Assembly: GCF_014155765.1 (NCBI RefSeq)
Contig: NZ_SCKT01000003.1
Span: forward strand, 503,304-567,303
From: Pantoea dispersa
Lineage (GTDB): Bacteria; Pseudomonadota; Gammaproteobacteria; Enterobacterales; Enterobacteriaceae
DNA: 64,000 nucleotides
Reading direction: 5' to 3'
Made by a program: the position numbers and the translations under genes
Part shown: one piece after another, positions 37,942 through 52,726 of the stretch
Numbering within the stretch: the first letter of the stretch is position 1
How the letters are laid out: every line of letters starts with the position of its first letter
Notes under the pieces: model-generated
The model's input: only the letters and a program-made list of their open reading frames with translations
Told to the model about the DNA's origin: nothing
Databases searched by the model: none

Positions 37942-39546
37942 TTACTTCTCTATATATTTTTCCTTTAATTGAGAGAAGTTTATTATATCTTCTTTTTCGT
38001 TAAGAATTATATCTTGTTTATTTTCCTCATTTTTAATTCTTTCTAAGCTAACATCATATCCCATCATATCCAAGATGGTGTATTTGAGAAGATTGGTTGA
38101 GATGTAATCATTTCCTCTACGATGTTGTGAGAACCGCTTGCAAAAATCGCTTTGAGTCATGATAAGTGGCACTTTATACATCTCATTTTCAGTTGTGGGA
38201 AATCCGTGTCCGGCACCCACAACTTCACCATGATCAGAAACATAAACGAATTGATAGTCTTTTAAATAAATATTTGCAAGTGATAGTATTTTATTTAGGA
38301 TGTAATCAACTTGATAGACTGACGTGTCATATGGATCTGGAAATTCCACAGGAGGTCTTTTTTGGAAGGACCCATAGGGCAGATGATTTCCCATTAAATG
38401 AATAACAAAAAAGTTATGTTCTTTAGACTCTTTAAAGTAATGTTCAATCGCTGGAACTAAATTTTCATCTTCTCCTTCTTTAATTTCAAAGCCAGTATTG
38501 TTTCCTTCGGGAGTTTGAAGTACATCAGCATACTGAGCAATATACCCAAAAGGTTTGTTCCACATATTTTTTTGCATTTGAGCATCGAACCAATGAGTTT
38601 TGTACGACGCTGATTTTGCTAATTCGATAAGATTTTTATAGTTGAATAAATTGTCCCTCTCGCTAGGTGTTTCTAATGAAGTTAGCATCGGCACTGCAAG
38701 TCTGGTTTGTGCGGCAGGGGAGTGAACACGATCAATGACACATAATTTATTTTGCTCTTTTAAAAGGGATAAATTCGGCGTGGTGTTTTTAGTATAACCA
38801 TAAATACCATAACGTTCTGGGTTGGATGACTCGCCAATAACATAAATAATGTTTTTTATTTTTTTCTTGGTAGCATCAAATTTAATAAACTCTGGTGTTT
38901 CATTATGATTTTTTTTGTCATACTTATAACTATTTACTGCATTTTCAGAGTAAATAGAAAGTGCTGATATTGTAATGCCAAACAATATCTTATATTGATC
39001 AAGATACGGCTGGGAGATAAAGGTAGGTGAGTACTTGATATTGTTAGCGTAGAATTGTAGACCCCATTCATTTATTCCATTAGAAATCGGCTTCCCTAAA
39101 AGTATAAAGATGGCAACAATTAATATAGTACGTTCTTTTCTAGAGTAGTTTGCATGAGATATATTAATTGCTAGAAATATAGTTAAGCATAAAACGAAAA
39201 GGAACAGTAAAAGGAAACTTAACCCAAAAGTCTTAATTGTTCCATATGATACTCCTAAGTTTACACCCAAAGTCGACATCACCATGCTAGTCGAAATATC
39301 ACCATATTTATAAATTATGAAAATCGTCAAAATGGAAATTACAACGAGATTTACTACTAAAAAATTTCTCAGTAAATTATTTTTAACGCAGAATATGATT
39401 CTAGCGAAAAAAAAAGTAGTAAAGAATGTTGTAAAAAAAACGTGTGAAGGCTTATCCCAACATAAATACATAGATGCTAAAAATATCAATATGTAAAGAA
39501 ATCTTCTTGTCTTGATGTAATTGAGCCATGTTTGGAATTGCTGCAC
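37942..39546 (-). CDS. membrane sulfatase-fold transferase (phosphoethanolamine transferase-like)
   Basis: 534 residues: about five N-terminal membrane helices (residues 15 to about 215), then a periplasmic alkaline-phosphatase/sulfatase domain. VIGESSNPERYGIYGY near 240 matches the nucleophile region of EptA/EptC/OpgE-type enzymes (usual form GETxR), here with ESS. HLMGNHLPYG near 375 and YVSDHGEVVGAGHG near 440 are the metal-site motifs. Such enzymes move phosphoethanolamine or phosphoglycerol from phospholipid to lipid A, core or glycans. The GTG start at 39546 has GGAG 6 bases upstream. AT-rich; it probably belongs to the surface-glycan island. The acceptor is unknown. Confidence 0.82.
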   Translation of the reverse strand: MQQFQTWLNYIKTRRFLYILIFLASMYLCWDKPSHVFFTTFFTTFFFARIIFCVKNNLLRNFLVVNLVVISILTIFIIYKYGDISTSMVMSTLGVNLGVSYGTIKTFGLSFLLLFLFVLCLTIFLAINISHANYSRKERTILIVAIFILLGKPISNGINEWGLQFYANNIKYSPTFISQPYLDQYKILFGITISALSIYSENAVNSYKYDKKNHNETPEFIKFDATKKKIKNIIYVIGESSNPERYGIYGYTKNTTPNLSLLKEQNKLCVIDRVHSPAAQTRLAVPMLTSLETPSERDNLFNYKNLIELAKSASYKTHWFDAQMQKNMWNKPFGYIAQYADVLQTPEGNNTGFEIKEGEDENLVPAIEHYFKESKEHNFFVIHLMGNHLPYGSFQKRPPVEFPDPYDTSVYQVDYILNKILSLANIYLKDYQFVYVSDHGEVVGAGHGFPTTENEMYKVPLIMTQSDFCKRFSQHRRGNDYISTNLLKYTILDMMGYDVSLERIKNEENKQDIILNEKEDIINFSQLKEKYIEK

Positions 39547-39752
39547 TAATCACTCCATTAGGTATTTAAGCGATTTGGATTTGATAATATTATCGCATAG
39601 TATGATGAAAATTAAGCCAAATTAGCACGAAATTGTCATGCCTTCAATTTATTCATAAAATCAAGGGTTACATACTCATCCTCTGGGGTGCTTTGTGTCC
39701 ATTTTTCGGTATTATAAATTTTTCCATTCAGGAGATTCCATTTCAACACTTC

Positions 39753-40868
39753 CTATACCACCAGCAACTCCCCCTTACGTCCCGCATTCTCCCCCGCCAG
39801 CCTCACCACCAGCATCCCAGCCGTGACAAACTTGGTCAGGTTTCGTGCATACAGCACGCCGCCAAACTCAGCGACCAGTGGTGTCACGTAGTCATTGATC
39901 GGGTCGACAACCTCCGCCACCACTTCGCCCGCTTTAACCCACTCACCTAATTTTCTGCGGTTCAGCAGCAGTCCGGAGTGAGGTGCGTGGATGTACTCAC
40001 AGCCCGCCAGCTGGGTTGGTGCATGGATCAGGGCAGGGGAGTCTCCGGTTTCTCCAGCAATATATCCCCCTTCTTTCAGCGCATTGATAATCGCATCCGC
40101 ATCTTTCTCCGCCTGTTCCGGCGACACATCGGCTACGCCGCGCAGTTCCAGCGTCACCGGCAGCAGGCCACGCGGCATCGGGTAGTCCTTGCCAAAACGT
40201 TCAGCCAGCGTCAGCCAGGGTTCGCAGCAGGCCTCATCAAACGGCTCTCCACCGGAGATCTGCGCCAGTAGCTGCACTTCACTGCCAAGCCAGCGCGCCA
40301 GCGGCTCAATTTCAGGCCAGGCGTGCGGTGTGGTGTAAAGATGCGGCAAGGCATCCCAGTCGCAGTGCAGGTCAATCATCAGGTCTGCCTGGCTGGCCAT
40401 GCGCATCAGGATGAAGCGCTGGGCCTCCAGTTCGGTTTTGGCGATGCGGTCGCGGTAGTGACGATCGATGGCGTCGCGAATCAGTCGTTTGTTTTCATAT
40501 TCACTCTGGGTCAGCGAGCCCGCCAGTTCTGCCGCCAGCGTATCGCCCAGCGCCGGGAAGCGACGGTTAAAATCCTGACCAGAAAGAGTATGAAAACGTC
40601 CGAGGTGAGTGCCGTGCCAGTGTTGACCCAGCGCGAGCGGATTCGCGACCGGCACCAAAGTGACTTTGGCTTTTAGCTTGCCCGCCGACTCCAGCGCCAG
40701 CAGCTTCTGCTTGAGATACCACGCCACCGCCATACCCGGCAGTTCATCGCCGTGCAGCGCCGCCTGAATATACACCCGCTGCTGTGAGTCGGTGCCGAAG
40801 TGGAAGCTGACAATTTCCCGCTGGGTGCCCAGCGTCGCGCTTAACAAAGGATGATGTTGTTGTTGCAT
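39753..40868 (-). CDS. succinylglutamate desuccinylase/aspartoacylase family protein
   Basis: Zinc carboxypeptidase-like amidohydrolase of 371 residues. ALHGDELPG gives the HxxE zinc pair near residue 42, and MIDLHCDWD near 162 supplies the second histidine. A lipoyl-like C-terminal part (HAPHSGLLLNRRKLGEW then AGEVVAEVVDP) occurs in M14-type AstE relatives. A GTG at 40898 would add 10 residues but lacks a ribosome site; ATG at 40868 is preferred. The next gene upstream on the same strand encodes an amino-acid binding protein, suggesting handling of an acylated amino acid. It is not the arginine-catabolic AstE by context. Confidence 0.85.
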   Translation of the reverse strand: MQQQHHPLLSATLGTQREIVSFHFGTDSQQRVYIQAALHGDELPGMAVAWYLKQKLLALESAGKLKAKVTLVPVANPLALGQHWHGTHLGRFHTLSGQDFNRRFPALGDTLAAELAGSLTQSEYENKRLIRDAIDRHYRDRIAKTELEAQRFILMRMASQADLMIDLHCDWDALPHLYTTPHAWPEIEPLARWLGSEVQLLAQISGGEPFDEACCEPWLTLAERFGKDYPMPRGLLPVTLELRGVADVSPEQAEKDADAIINALKEGGYIAGETGDSPALIHAPTQLAGCEYIHAPHSGLLLNRRKLGEWVKAGEVVAEVVDPINDYVTPLVAEFGGVLYARNLTKFVTAGMLVVRLAGENAGRKGELLVV

Positions 40869-40949
40869 AACGCTGTCGATGTCCTGTGTCTGGGGCACGC
40901 TCGTGGCCGCGCCGCATGAAATTGATGAAGGGAATTATAGTTCTGCTGG

Positions 40950-40974
40950 AAAAAGGGCGGCAAATGCGCCGCCC
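40950..40974 (-). terminator. factor-independent terminator after the binding-protein gene
   Basis: On the minus strand GGGCGGC and GCCGCCC (40955-40961 and 40968-40974 on plus) form a stem followed by TTTTT. It lies directly after the stop at 40981. Confidence 0.85.
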
Positions 40975-40980
40975 CATCGA

Positions 40981-41778
40981 TCACGGCTTAATAGAGATAT
41001 CCGTCGCAAAATACTTCTTCTGCAAGGTATCAAAGGTACCGTTCTTTTTGATTTCCGCGAAGGCGTTGTCCAGCGCGGTTTTTAATTCGGTGTCGCCTTT
41101 GCGCAGGCCGATGGCGGTGCCGGGGCCGATAATCGGATCCTGCACAATCGGGCCAGCCAGCTCGAAATCTTTGCCCTGCGGATGTTTCAGGAAGCCGTTT
41201 GCGGCCTGTGCGGCATCGGTGAACACCACGTCAAGGCGTCCGGAAATCAGGTCGCTCTCAACCTGTGCCTGATCGCCATACGGCACCACGTTCACGCCGT
41301 GCGGCTGCCATTTTGCCAGCGCGTAGCGCTCCTGCACGGTACCCTGTTCCACGCCCACGGTTTTGCCTTTCAGCGATTCCGCGGTGGGCAGCAGGCCGGA
41401 GCCTTTACGCGCAATCAGCTGAGTGTGGGTGTCATACAGCGGCACGGTGAAGTCGATCTGCTTCAGACGCTCTTCGGTGATACCCATATCCGACAGGATG
41501 GCGTCAAACTTACGCGCCTTCAGCGCCGGGATCATGCCGTCGAACTGGCTCTCGACCCACACGCATTTGGCCTGCATCTGCGCGCACAGCGCATTGCCGA
41601 GGTCGATGTCAAACCCGACCAGCTTGCCCTGCGGCGTTTTGGATTCAAAAGGGGGATAGGTTGGATCAACGGCGAAACGCACCTGATCGATTTTTGCCTG
41701 AGCGCCGAACGCGCAGCCTGCCAGCACAGCCAGTGCCAGCGTCTGGCGCAGACGGGCGGTAAAACGGGAACTTGCCAT
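40981..41778 (-). CDS. periplasmic amino-acid-binding protein (HisJ/ArtJ-like)
   Basis: Solute-binding protein of a polar amino-acid ABC transporter (265 residues). The signal peptide from the ATG at 41778 runs RQTLALAVLAGCAFGAQA. The mature domain opens with VRFAVDPTYPPFESKTPQGK and has GFDIDLGNALCAQMQAKC, as in lysine/arginine/ornithine/histidine binding proteins. The longer frame to 41844 would bury the signal. No permease or ATPase gene is adjacent, so partners must lie elsewhere. Confidence 0.88.
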   Translation of the reverse strand: MASSRFTARLRQTLALAVLAGCAFGAQAKIDQVRFAVDPTYPPFESKTPQGKLVGFDIDLGNALCAQMQAKCVWVESQFDGMIPALKARKFDAILSDMGITEERLKQIDFTVPLYDTHTQLIARKGSGLLPTAESLKGKTVGVEQGTVQERYALAKWQPHGVNVVPYGDQAQVESDLISGRLDVVFTDAAQAANGFLKHPQGKDFELAGPIVQDPIIGPGTAIGLRKGDTELKTALDNAFAEIKKNGTFDTLQKKYFATDISIKP

Positions 41779-41844
41779 AGTTGCGGTCTTCTTTTGTCGT
41801 GATGATAAGTCATCGAGAGTACCGCTCAGCGTGGTGTATGGCAA

Positions 41845-42321
41845 TTAGAGTATTATTTTCATCACGTTACCATTATGCAGTGCGCGGTAATCCTCCACCT
41901 GCAGTACCACCGACTTCTCCAGCAGTCCGGCGTTAAAGGCAATTTCGTTGTAGCGCTCGAACAGCAGCGGGTCCACCACCAGCTGTAAATCCGCATGAAA
42001 GCTAAACGGCGGAATCGCGCCAAACACGCAGCCGGTCAGCGCATCCACTTCAGCCGGCGAGGCCAGCGAGGCGCGACGGCCACCCACGGCGGCTGCCACT
42101 TTATTCAGGTCAGCCTGCTGGTCGGCTGGCAGCACCGCCAGCACATGCTGTTTGATGCCGTTGCCCTTGACGTGACACACCAGCGCTTTGGCGCCTTGTC
42201 CCACTTCCGTGCCACGAATCGCGGCCACGGCTTCACATTTACCGGTCGCTTCATGCTCCATGAGTCGGTAACGGGCGTTGTGCTGATCGAGCAGGGCGAG
42301 CAGTTTTTCATGCGTGGTCAT
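41845..42321 (-). CDS. YbaK/EbsC-type aminoacyl-tRNA deacylase
   Basis: 158-residue protein of the INS/YbaK superfamily, which hydrolyses mis-charged tRNA (Cys- or Ala-tRNAPro types). The central segment GAKALVCHVKGNG carries the conserved catalytic lysine, and GGRRASLASPAEVDALTGC with GAIPPFSFHADL resembles YbaK-domain cores. ATG at 42321 with GGAAA upstream is preferred to earlier Met codons at 42333 and 42348. Substrate specificity is not readable. Confidence 0.8.
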   Translation of the reverse strand: MTTHEKLLALLDQHNARYRLMEHEATGKCEAVAAIRGTEVGQGAKALVCHVKGNGIKQHVLAVLPADQQADLNKVAAAVGGRRASLASPAEVDALTGCVFGAIPPFSFHADLQLVVDPLLFERYNEIAFNAGLLEKSVVLQVEDYRALHNGNVMKIIL

Positions 42322-42372
42322 GGGGATTTCCATTCTGATGAAGCGCAATTGATCGCACTCTTTTGCGAAGTA

Positions 42373-42413
42373 TGCTGCTCAAAATCGAGCCAGAAAGCCC
42401 GTTTTGAGCAGCA
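42373..42413 (-). terminator. his operon 3' hairpin
   Basis: A 12-base perfect inverted repeat (TGCTGCTCAAAA at 42373-42384, complement at 42402-42413) encloses an inner stem CGGGC/GCTCG followed by ATTTT on the minus strand. It lies just past the hisI stop at 42427 and is the likely end of the his transcript. Confidence 0.6.
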
Positions 42414-42426
42414 TGGCGCACAATTG

Positions 42427-43031
42427 TTACTTATGGCGTGCGCGCAGGTTGTTGATGATGGTGCTGAGATCCAGTTCCTGATCCTGCAGCAGCACCAGCA
42501 GATGGTACAGCAGGTCGGAGGCTTCGTTGGTCAGTTCGTGGCGGTCATTGACGGTAGCGGCCAGCGCGGTCTCAACACCTTCTTCTCCCACCTTCTGTGC
42601 AATGCGCTTGGTGCCGCTGGCGTACAGCTTCGCCGTATAGGAGCTGGCCGGATCGGCGCTTTTACGCGAGGCCAGCAGTTGCTCCAGCTGATACAGGAAC
42701 GTCCAGTCCGGTGCAGCAGGCGAAAAGCAGCTTGAGGTACCGAGATGGCAGGTGGGGCCAATCGGATTGGCCAGCACCAGCAGCGTGTCGTTATCGCAAT
42801 CCGGCGTGATGCTGACCACTTTGAGGAAGTGGCCCGACGTTTCGCCTTTGGTCCATAAACGGTTTTTGGTGCGGGAGAAGAAGGTGACGTTGCCGTCGGC
42901 CAGCGTCTTGTGCAGCGCGTCCTCGTTCATATAACCGTGCATCAGCACTTCGCCGGAGACGTTGTGCTGGACGATGACGGGCATCATGCCCGCGGTTTTG
43001 GCCCAGTCCAGTCTGGCCAGTTGTTCTGCAG

Positions 43032-43038
<7 letters not shown>
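42427..43038 (-). CDS. hisI: bifunctional phosphoribosyl-AMP cyclohydrolase / phosphoribosyl-ATP pyrophosphatase
   Basis: Steps 2 and 3 of histidine synthesis. It has 203 residues (E. coli 203). The HisI half has [27 protein letters not shown] and CDNDTLL with zinc-binding cysteines. The HisE half (from about residue 115) has [13 protein letters not shown] and [13 protein letters not shown]. It is the last gene of the his operon, overlapping hisF by 7 bases. Confidence 0.97.
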
Positions 43039-48561
<5,523 letters not shown>

Positions 48562-48564
48562 CGG

Positions 48565-49464
48565 TTACTCCAGCATTTTTTCAATTGGCAGCACGAGGAT
48601 CGAACTGGCGCCCAGCGCCTTCAGTTTTTCCATGGTTTCCCAGAACAGCGTTTCGCTGCTCACCATGTGCATCGCCACGCGGCTCACTTCACCGGCCAGC
48701 GGCAGCACGGTAGGGCGCTCGGCACCCGGCAGCAGGGCGATAACTTCTTCCAGCCGCTCGCTCGGCGCGTGCAGCATGATGTATTTGGATTCACGCGCTT
48801 TAATCACGCCCTGGATGCGCGTCATCAGCGTGTCCACCAGCTGCTGTTTCGCCGCTGGCAGTTCGCCATCGCGCTGAATCAGCACCGCTTTAGAGCGGTA
48901 GATCACTTCAACTTCACGCAGGCCGTTAGCTTCCAGCGTGGCGCCGGTAGACACCAGGTCGCAAATGGCATCGGCCAGACCGGCGCGTGGAGCCACTTCA
49001 ACGGAACCGTTCAGCAGGCAGGATTTAAACGCGATGCCTTGTTTATCGAGGTATTTTTTCAGCAGGTGCGGGTAAGAGGTGGCGATACGGGCATTATTCA
49101 GGCATTGCGGACCGGTGTACTCGGCATCGACTGGCATTGCCAGTGACAGGCGGCAACCGCCGAAATCGAGGCGGCGCAGCGTAAAGTAGCGCGGGTCTTC
49201 GCCCTGCGCGCGGCGCGTCAGCAGCTCCTCTTCCAGCACGTTTTCGCCAACGATACCGAGGTCGACCACGCCATCCATTACCAGGCCAGGGATATCGTCA
49301 TCGCGCACGCGCAGGATGTCGATCGGCATGTTCTCCGCAAACGCAATCAGACGCTGCTGCTGAAGGTTAATTTTAATACCGCAGCGTGCCAGCAGTTCGC
49401 GTGATTCATCACTTAAACGGCCGGATTTCTGCATAGCTATGCGTAAACGGGTGTTATCTAACAT
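48565..49464 (-). CDS. hisG: ATP phosphoribosyltransferase (long form)
   Basis: First, feedback-inhibited enzyme of histidine synthesis (299 residues, as in E. coli). [20 protein letters not shown] is the family N-terminus. The PRPP-binding block [14 protein letters not shown] lies near 170, and the C-terminal ACT-like regulatory domain is present, as expected for the long form without HisZ. The start at 49464 has AGGA upstream; the longer frame runs through the attenuator and is spurious. Confidence 0.98.
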   Translation of the reverse strand: MLDNTRLRIAMQKSGRLSDESRELLARCGIKINLQQQRLIAFAENMPIDILRVRDDDIPGLVMDGVVDLGIVGENVLEEELLTRRAQGEDPRYFTLRRLDFGGCRLSLAMPVDAEYTGPQCLNNARIATSYPHLLKKYLDKQGIAFKSCLLNGSVEVAPRAGLADAICDLVSTGATLEANGLREVEVIYRSKAVLIQRDGELPAAKQQLVDTLMTRIQGVIKARESKYIMLHAPSERLEEVIALLPGAERPTVLPLAGEVSRVAMHMVSSETLFWETMEKLKALGASSILVLPIEKMLE

Positions 49465-49520
49465 GGTTCCTGTCCTCTTATTCAATCCTGTCTGAAGCGT
49501 TTTTGGTTGCGTTCGCCCAT

Positions 49521-49552
49521 AAAAAAACCCCCGGAAGGTGATCTTCCGGGGG
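49521..49552 (-). terminator. his operon attenuator terminator
   Basis: On the minus strand CCCCCGGAAG (49552-49543) pairs with CTTCCGGGGG (49537-49528) and is followed by seven T (49527-49521). It lies between hisL and hisG and is the classical his attenuator. Confidence 0.95.
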
Positions 49553-49615
49553 CTCTCTTTGCGCTCGCACCACTGGAAGATCCTAAACGTCTTCCAGCAC
49601 ACATCGCCTGAAAGA

Positions 49616-49663
49616 CTAGTCAGGGTGATGGTGATGATGGTGGTTGAACTGAACGCGTGTCAT
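49616..49663 (-). CDS. hisL: his operon leader peptide
   Basis: A 15-residue peptide [15 protein letters not shown] with six consecutive histidines (seven in E. coli). Ribosome stalling at these codons when charged histidyl-tRNA is low prevents the downstream terminator from forming. The ATG at 49663 is conserved in context with E. coli. Confidence 0.96.
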   Translation of the reverse strand: MTRVQFNHHHHHHPD

Positions 49664-49706
49664 AAAAAATTCCGTTGCTGAATGAGTATTCATTTGCGTG
49701 CTGATT

Positions 49707-49735
49707 AACCTAACGAAGATGGCGGCGCTTGGCAA
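49707..49735 (-). promoter_or_regulatory. his operon promoter
   Basis: On the minus strand TTGCCA (49735-49730) and TAGGTT (49712-49707) are separated by 17 bases and lie 44 bases ahead of hisL. The TAGGTT -10 is the same as in the enteric his promoter. Confidence 0.8.
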
Positions 49736-49843
49736 CCCTTTTTTAACGTCAGTTTTCGCAACCTTCGGCAACAGTTTGCGCTGGTCTGGCTGACGCGCTG
49801 GCACTAAGATGGGGTGTCTTAGCGCGGGAGAGCAGGAGTCGAT

Positions 49844-50671
49844 ATGAAAAAGGTGGCAATTGTAGGTCTGGGATGGCTGGGAATGCCGCTGGCGATGGCG
49901 CTGTCAGCGCGCGGCTGGCAGGTGACCGGCAGCAAAACTTCACCGGATGGTGTCGATGCGGCGCGCCGCTGTGGTATTGATGCGTTTCAGCTGGTGCTGT
50001 CACCGGAGCTGGAGTGTGAAGCAGACGATTTGGCCGCGCTGATGGCGGTGGATGCGCTGGTGGTGACGCTGCCTGCCAGCCGCACCGTGCAGGGCGGCGA
50101 AGATTACATGCAGGCGGTGCAGAACGTGGTTGATACCGCGCTGGCGAATAAAGTGCCGCGCATCATCTTTACCAGCTCTACCTCGGTATACGGCAGCGGC
50201 GACGGCGTAAGAAAAGAGAGCAGTGCGCTGCAGCCGGAGACGGTAGCGGGCAAAACGCTGGTGGAGCTGGAAAACTGGCTGCATGACCTGCCGGGCACCA
50301 GTGTGGATATCGTGCGTCTCGCCGGACTGGTCGGCCCGAACCGCCATCCGGGACGTTTCCTCGCCGGTAAAACCAACCTGGAAAACGGCGCGCATGCGGT
50401 GAACCTGGTGCATCTTGATGATGTGGTCGACGCGATTGTGCTGCTGCTGCAAACGCCAAAAGGCGGGCACGTTTACAACCTGTGCGCCCCGAAACATCCA
50501 TCACGCGACAGCTTCTACCCGAGCGTGTCGAAGCAGTTAGGCCTGGTGCCACCGACGTTTGTTGCCGAGCCGGTGCGCGCCAGCGGCAAGGTGATTGACG
50601 GTTCGAAGATTTGTCACGAGCTGGGGTTTGAGTACAGCTACGATGACCCGATGAAGATGCCGCTGGAGTAG
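49844..50671 (+). CDS. yeeZ: YeeZ-type SDR/NAD(P)-binding protein
   Basis: 275-residue atypical SDR (E. coli YeeZ 274) of unknown substrate. The Rossmann start KKVAIVGLGWLGMPLA has the GxGxxG glycines near residues 8-13. IIFTSSTSVYG near 105 and RLAGLVGPNRHPGRF near 160 are typical of YeeZ. It is divergent from hisL as in E. coli. No catalytic YxxxK is obvious. Confidence 0.93.
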   Translation: MKKVAIVGLGWLGMPLAMALSARGWQVTGSKTSPDGVDAARRCGIDAFQLVLSPELECEADDLAALMAVDALVVTLPASRTVQGGEDYMQAVQNVVDTALANKVPRIIFTSSTSVYGSGDGVRKESSALQPETVAGKTLVELENWLHDLPGTSVDIVRLAGLVGPNRHPGRFLAGKTNLENGAHAVNLVHLDDVVDAIVLLLQTPKGGHVYNLCAPKHPSRDSFYPSVSKQLGLVPPTFVAEPVRASGKVIDGSKICHELGFEYSYDDPMKMPLE

Positions 50672-50687
50672 GGGCGGTGCGGGGTTG

Positions 50688-50849
50688 CCCTCACCCTAAC
50701 CCTCTCCCGCCCGCGGGAGAGGGAACCGCCCGAGCGCGCATTCCAGGTACTGCTCCCGGCTTAAATAAAGGCACCATCCTTCTCCCTCTCCCTGCAGATG
50801 AACGCACCATCCTTCTCCCTCTCCCCGTGGGAGAGGGCCGGGGTGAGGG
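50688..50849 (+). repeat. CCCTCACCC...GGGTGAGGG palindromic repeat (copy 1)
   Basis: The left end CCCTCACCCTAACCCTCTCC is followed by a CCCGCGGG stem and AGAGGG. The right end has CTCCCTCTCCCC, GGGAGAGGGCC and GGGGTGAGGG. Terminal CCCTCACCC and GGGTGAGGG are inverse complements. A second copy in the same orientation lies at 56847-56976; this one carries an extra internal CTCCCTCTCCCTG segment. It is non-coding. Confidence 0.85.
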
Positions 50850-50866
50850 CAGCAAACCGCACCTAC

Positions 50867-52144
50867 CTAAACCCCCAGCCGATCCCTTAACGCATACCAG
50901 GCCGCACCCATTGCCGTCAGTGGCACCTTAAAGCGTCTTCCGCCGGGAAACGGCAGGTGCGGCAGCTTTGCAAACGCATCAAACCGCTCTGCATGGCCGC
51001 GCAGCACTTCGGCAATCAGCTTGCCGGAGAGGTGCGTGCAGGTCACACCGTGTCCGCTATCGCCCTGCATAAAGAACACATTCTTCTCCAGCTGACCAAA
51101 CTGAGGCATGCGCGACAGCGTCAGCAGGAAGTTACCGCTCCAGAGATGGCTAATCTTCACGTCGCGCAACTGCGGAAAGGTGCGCAGCAGCTTGGGCCGG
51201 ATCAACGCCTCGATGTCTTCCGGTTCGCGCGCACCGTACACCACGCCGCCGCCGTACAGCAGGCGGTTGTCGGCGGTCAGGCGGAAGTAATCCAGCAGAT
51301 AGTTACAATCTTCCACACAGTGGTTATTGGGCATCAGCCCCAGCGCCTGATCGCGGCTCAGCGGCTCGGTGGTGACGATCTGCGAGCCGCACGGCATGCT
51401 TTTGCGCCCCAGTCGCGGTTCCAGCTGTGACGGCAGATAGGCGTTGCCGGCAAAAATCACAAAGGTGGCGCTGACTTCACCCTGCGCGGTTTTGACCCGG
51501 TTGGGTGCGCCGTAGGTCACTGCCAGCGCCGCCGACTGCTCATATATACGGCCGCCGTGCCGGCGAATCGCTTCGGCTTCACCTAACGCCAGATTGAGCG
51601 GGTGCAGATGGCCACCGCGCCGGTCCAGCAGGCCGCCGACGTAACGGTCGGTGGCCACTTCACGGCGGATGCCGCGCTCGTCCAGCAGCTCCAGATCGCT
51701 GTTGCCGTAACGCGCCCAGCTGGCCTGCTGGCTGCGCAGATGCCCCATCTGGCGCTGATTGAGGGCTGCGAAAATGCCGCCGGGACGATAGTCGCAGGCG
51801 ATGGCGTAACGATCGATGCGGTCGCGGATAATCTCCGCCCCTTCGAACATCATGCTGCCCAGCATCTGCGCAGTCTGTTTGCCGTAGCGCTGCTCAATGA
51901 CATCGACATCGCGACTGTAGGAATTCACCACCTGGCCGCCGTTGCGGCCGCTGGCGCCGAAGCCGACGCGGGCCGCTTCCAGCACCACCACATCGTAACC
52001 GGCTTCGGTGAGAAACAGCGCGGAAGAGAGCCCGGTAAACCCGCCGCCGATGATGCAGACGTCACACTGAATGCTCTCCTGCAGCTGCGGCCACGGCGCG
52101 TGCGCGTTGGCGGTCGCGGCGTAATAACTTTGCACGTGGTGCAT
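50867..52144 (-). CDS. puuB: gamma-glutamylputrescine oxidoreductase
   Basis: FAD amine oxidase of the Puu putrescine pathway; oxidises gamma-glutamylputrescine to gamma-glutamyl-aminobutyraldehyde. It has 425 residues (E. coli 426). The N-terminus has SYYAATANAHAPWPQLQESI, the dinucleotide fold IIGGGFTGLSSALFLTEAGY near 31-50, and GFGASGRNGGQVVNSYSRD, all close to PuuB. It lies 24 bases after puuR on the minus strand. puuC and puuE are not in the window. Confidence 0.95.
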   Translation of the reverse strand: MHHVQSYYAATANAHAPWPQLQESIQCDVCIIGGGFTGLSSALFLTEAGYDVVVLEAARVGFGASGRNGGQVVNSYSRDVDVIEQRYGKQTAQMLGSMMFEGAEIIRDRIDRYAIACDYRPGGIFAALNQRQMGHLRSQQASWARYGNSDLELLDERGIRREVATDRYVGGLLDRRGGHLHPLNLALGEAEAIRRHGGRIYEQSAALAVTYGAPNRVKTAQGEVSATFVIFAGNAYLPSQLEPRLGRKSMPCGSQIVTTEPLSRDQALGLMPNNHCVEDCNYLLDYFRLTADNRLLYGGGVVYGAREPEDIEALIRPKLLRTFPQLRDVKISHLWSGNFLLTLSRMPQFGQLEKNVFFMQGDSGHGVTCTHLSGKLIAEVLRGHAERFDAFAKLPHLPFPGGRRFKVPLTAMGAAWYALRDRLGV

Positions 52145-52168
52145 CTTAACCTCCTGTAGCGCGTGAAC

Positions 52169-52726
52169 TCAGAAATTGGCGGGCGTATGCGCGCTGACAA
52201 TGCGACACGGCTGATCTGACGTATTGGTAAAACTGTGCGGCAAACCGGTATCAATCACGTAGCTTTCGCCGCGGTTAAGGTGATAACTCTGACCGTTCAC
52301 CACCAGGGTGATTTCCCCCTCCAGCACCGTGCCGGTCTCTTCCCCCGGATGGCGCAGCTTTTCACCGGTGCTGGCCCCCGGCTCGTAGCGCTCCAGCAGC
52401 ATCGCCAGCGCGCGCTTCGCCGCACCGTTATCAATCAGCTGTAAAGAAACACCGAGGCTGCCGATCTCAACGCAATCATCCGGCCGTACGATGATGCGCG
52501 GCGTGGCATTCACTTTCGGCTCAGAGAAAAACTCCGACAGCGACAGCCCATACACTTTGAGTAGCTTTTGTAACGTGCTGACTGCCGGGCTGACTTTATC
52601 CTGCTCAATGGTGCTGATAGCGCTGTGTGTTAAACCTGACAACTCAGCGACGCGACGCTGAGACAATCCCAACTCCTGCCGGATTTGCGATAAGCGTCGT
52701 CCGGGCGCCAGAGTGGCATCATTCAT
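52169..52726 (-). CDS. puuR: HTH repressor of putrescine utilisation PuuR
   Basis: XRE-type DNA-binding domain (residues about 10-65, LSQRRVAELSGLTHSAISTI) fused to a C-terminal cupin (about 110-180, HPGEETGTVLEGEITL). At 185 residues it equals E. coli PuuR, which represses puu genes and is relieved by putrescine. The ATG at 52726 overlaps the puuD stop by four bases. Likely targets are the divergent puuD-puuA region and its own operon. Confidence 0.95.
   Translation of the reverse strand: MNDATLAPGRRLSQIRQELGLSQRRVAELSGLTHSAISTIEQDKVSPAVSTLQKLLKVYGLSLSEFFSEPKVNATPRIIVRPDDCVEIGSLGVSLQLIDNGAAKRALAMLLERYEPGASTGEKLRHPGEETGTVLEGEITLVVNGQSYHLNRGESYVIDTGLPHSFTNTSDQPCRIVSAHTPANF

Noticed and set aside
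39633-39950. Plus-strand frame before the AstE-like gene
   Set aside because: Most of it is antisense to the C-terminal part of the AstE-like gene; the rest lacks a ribosome site.
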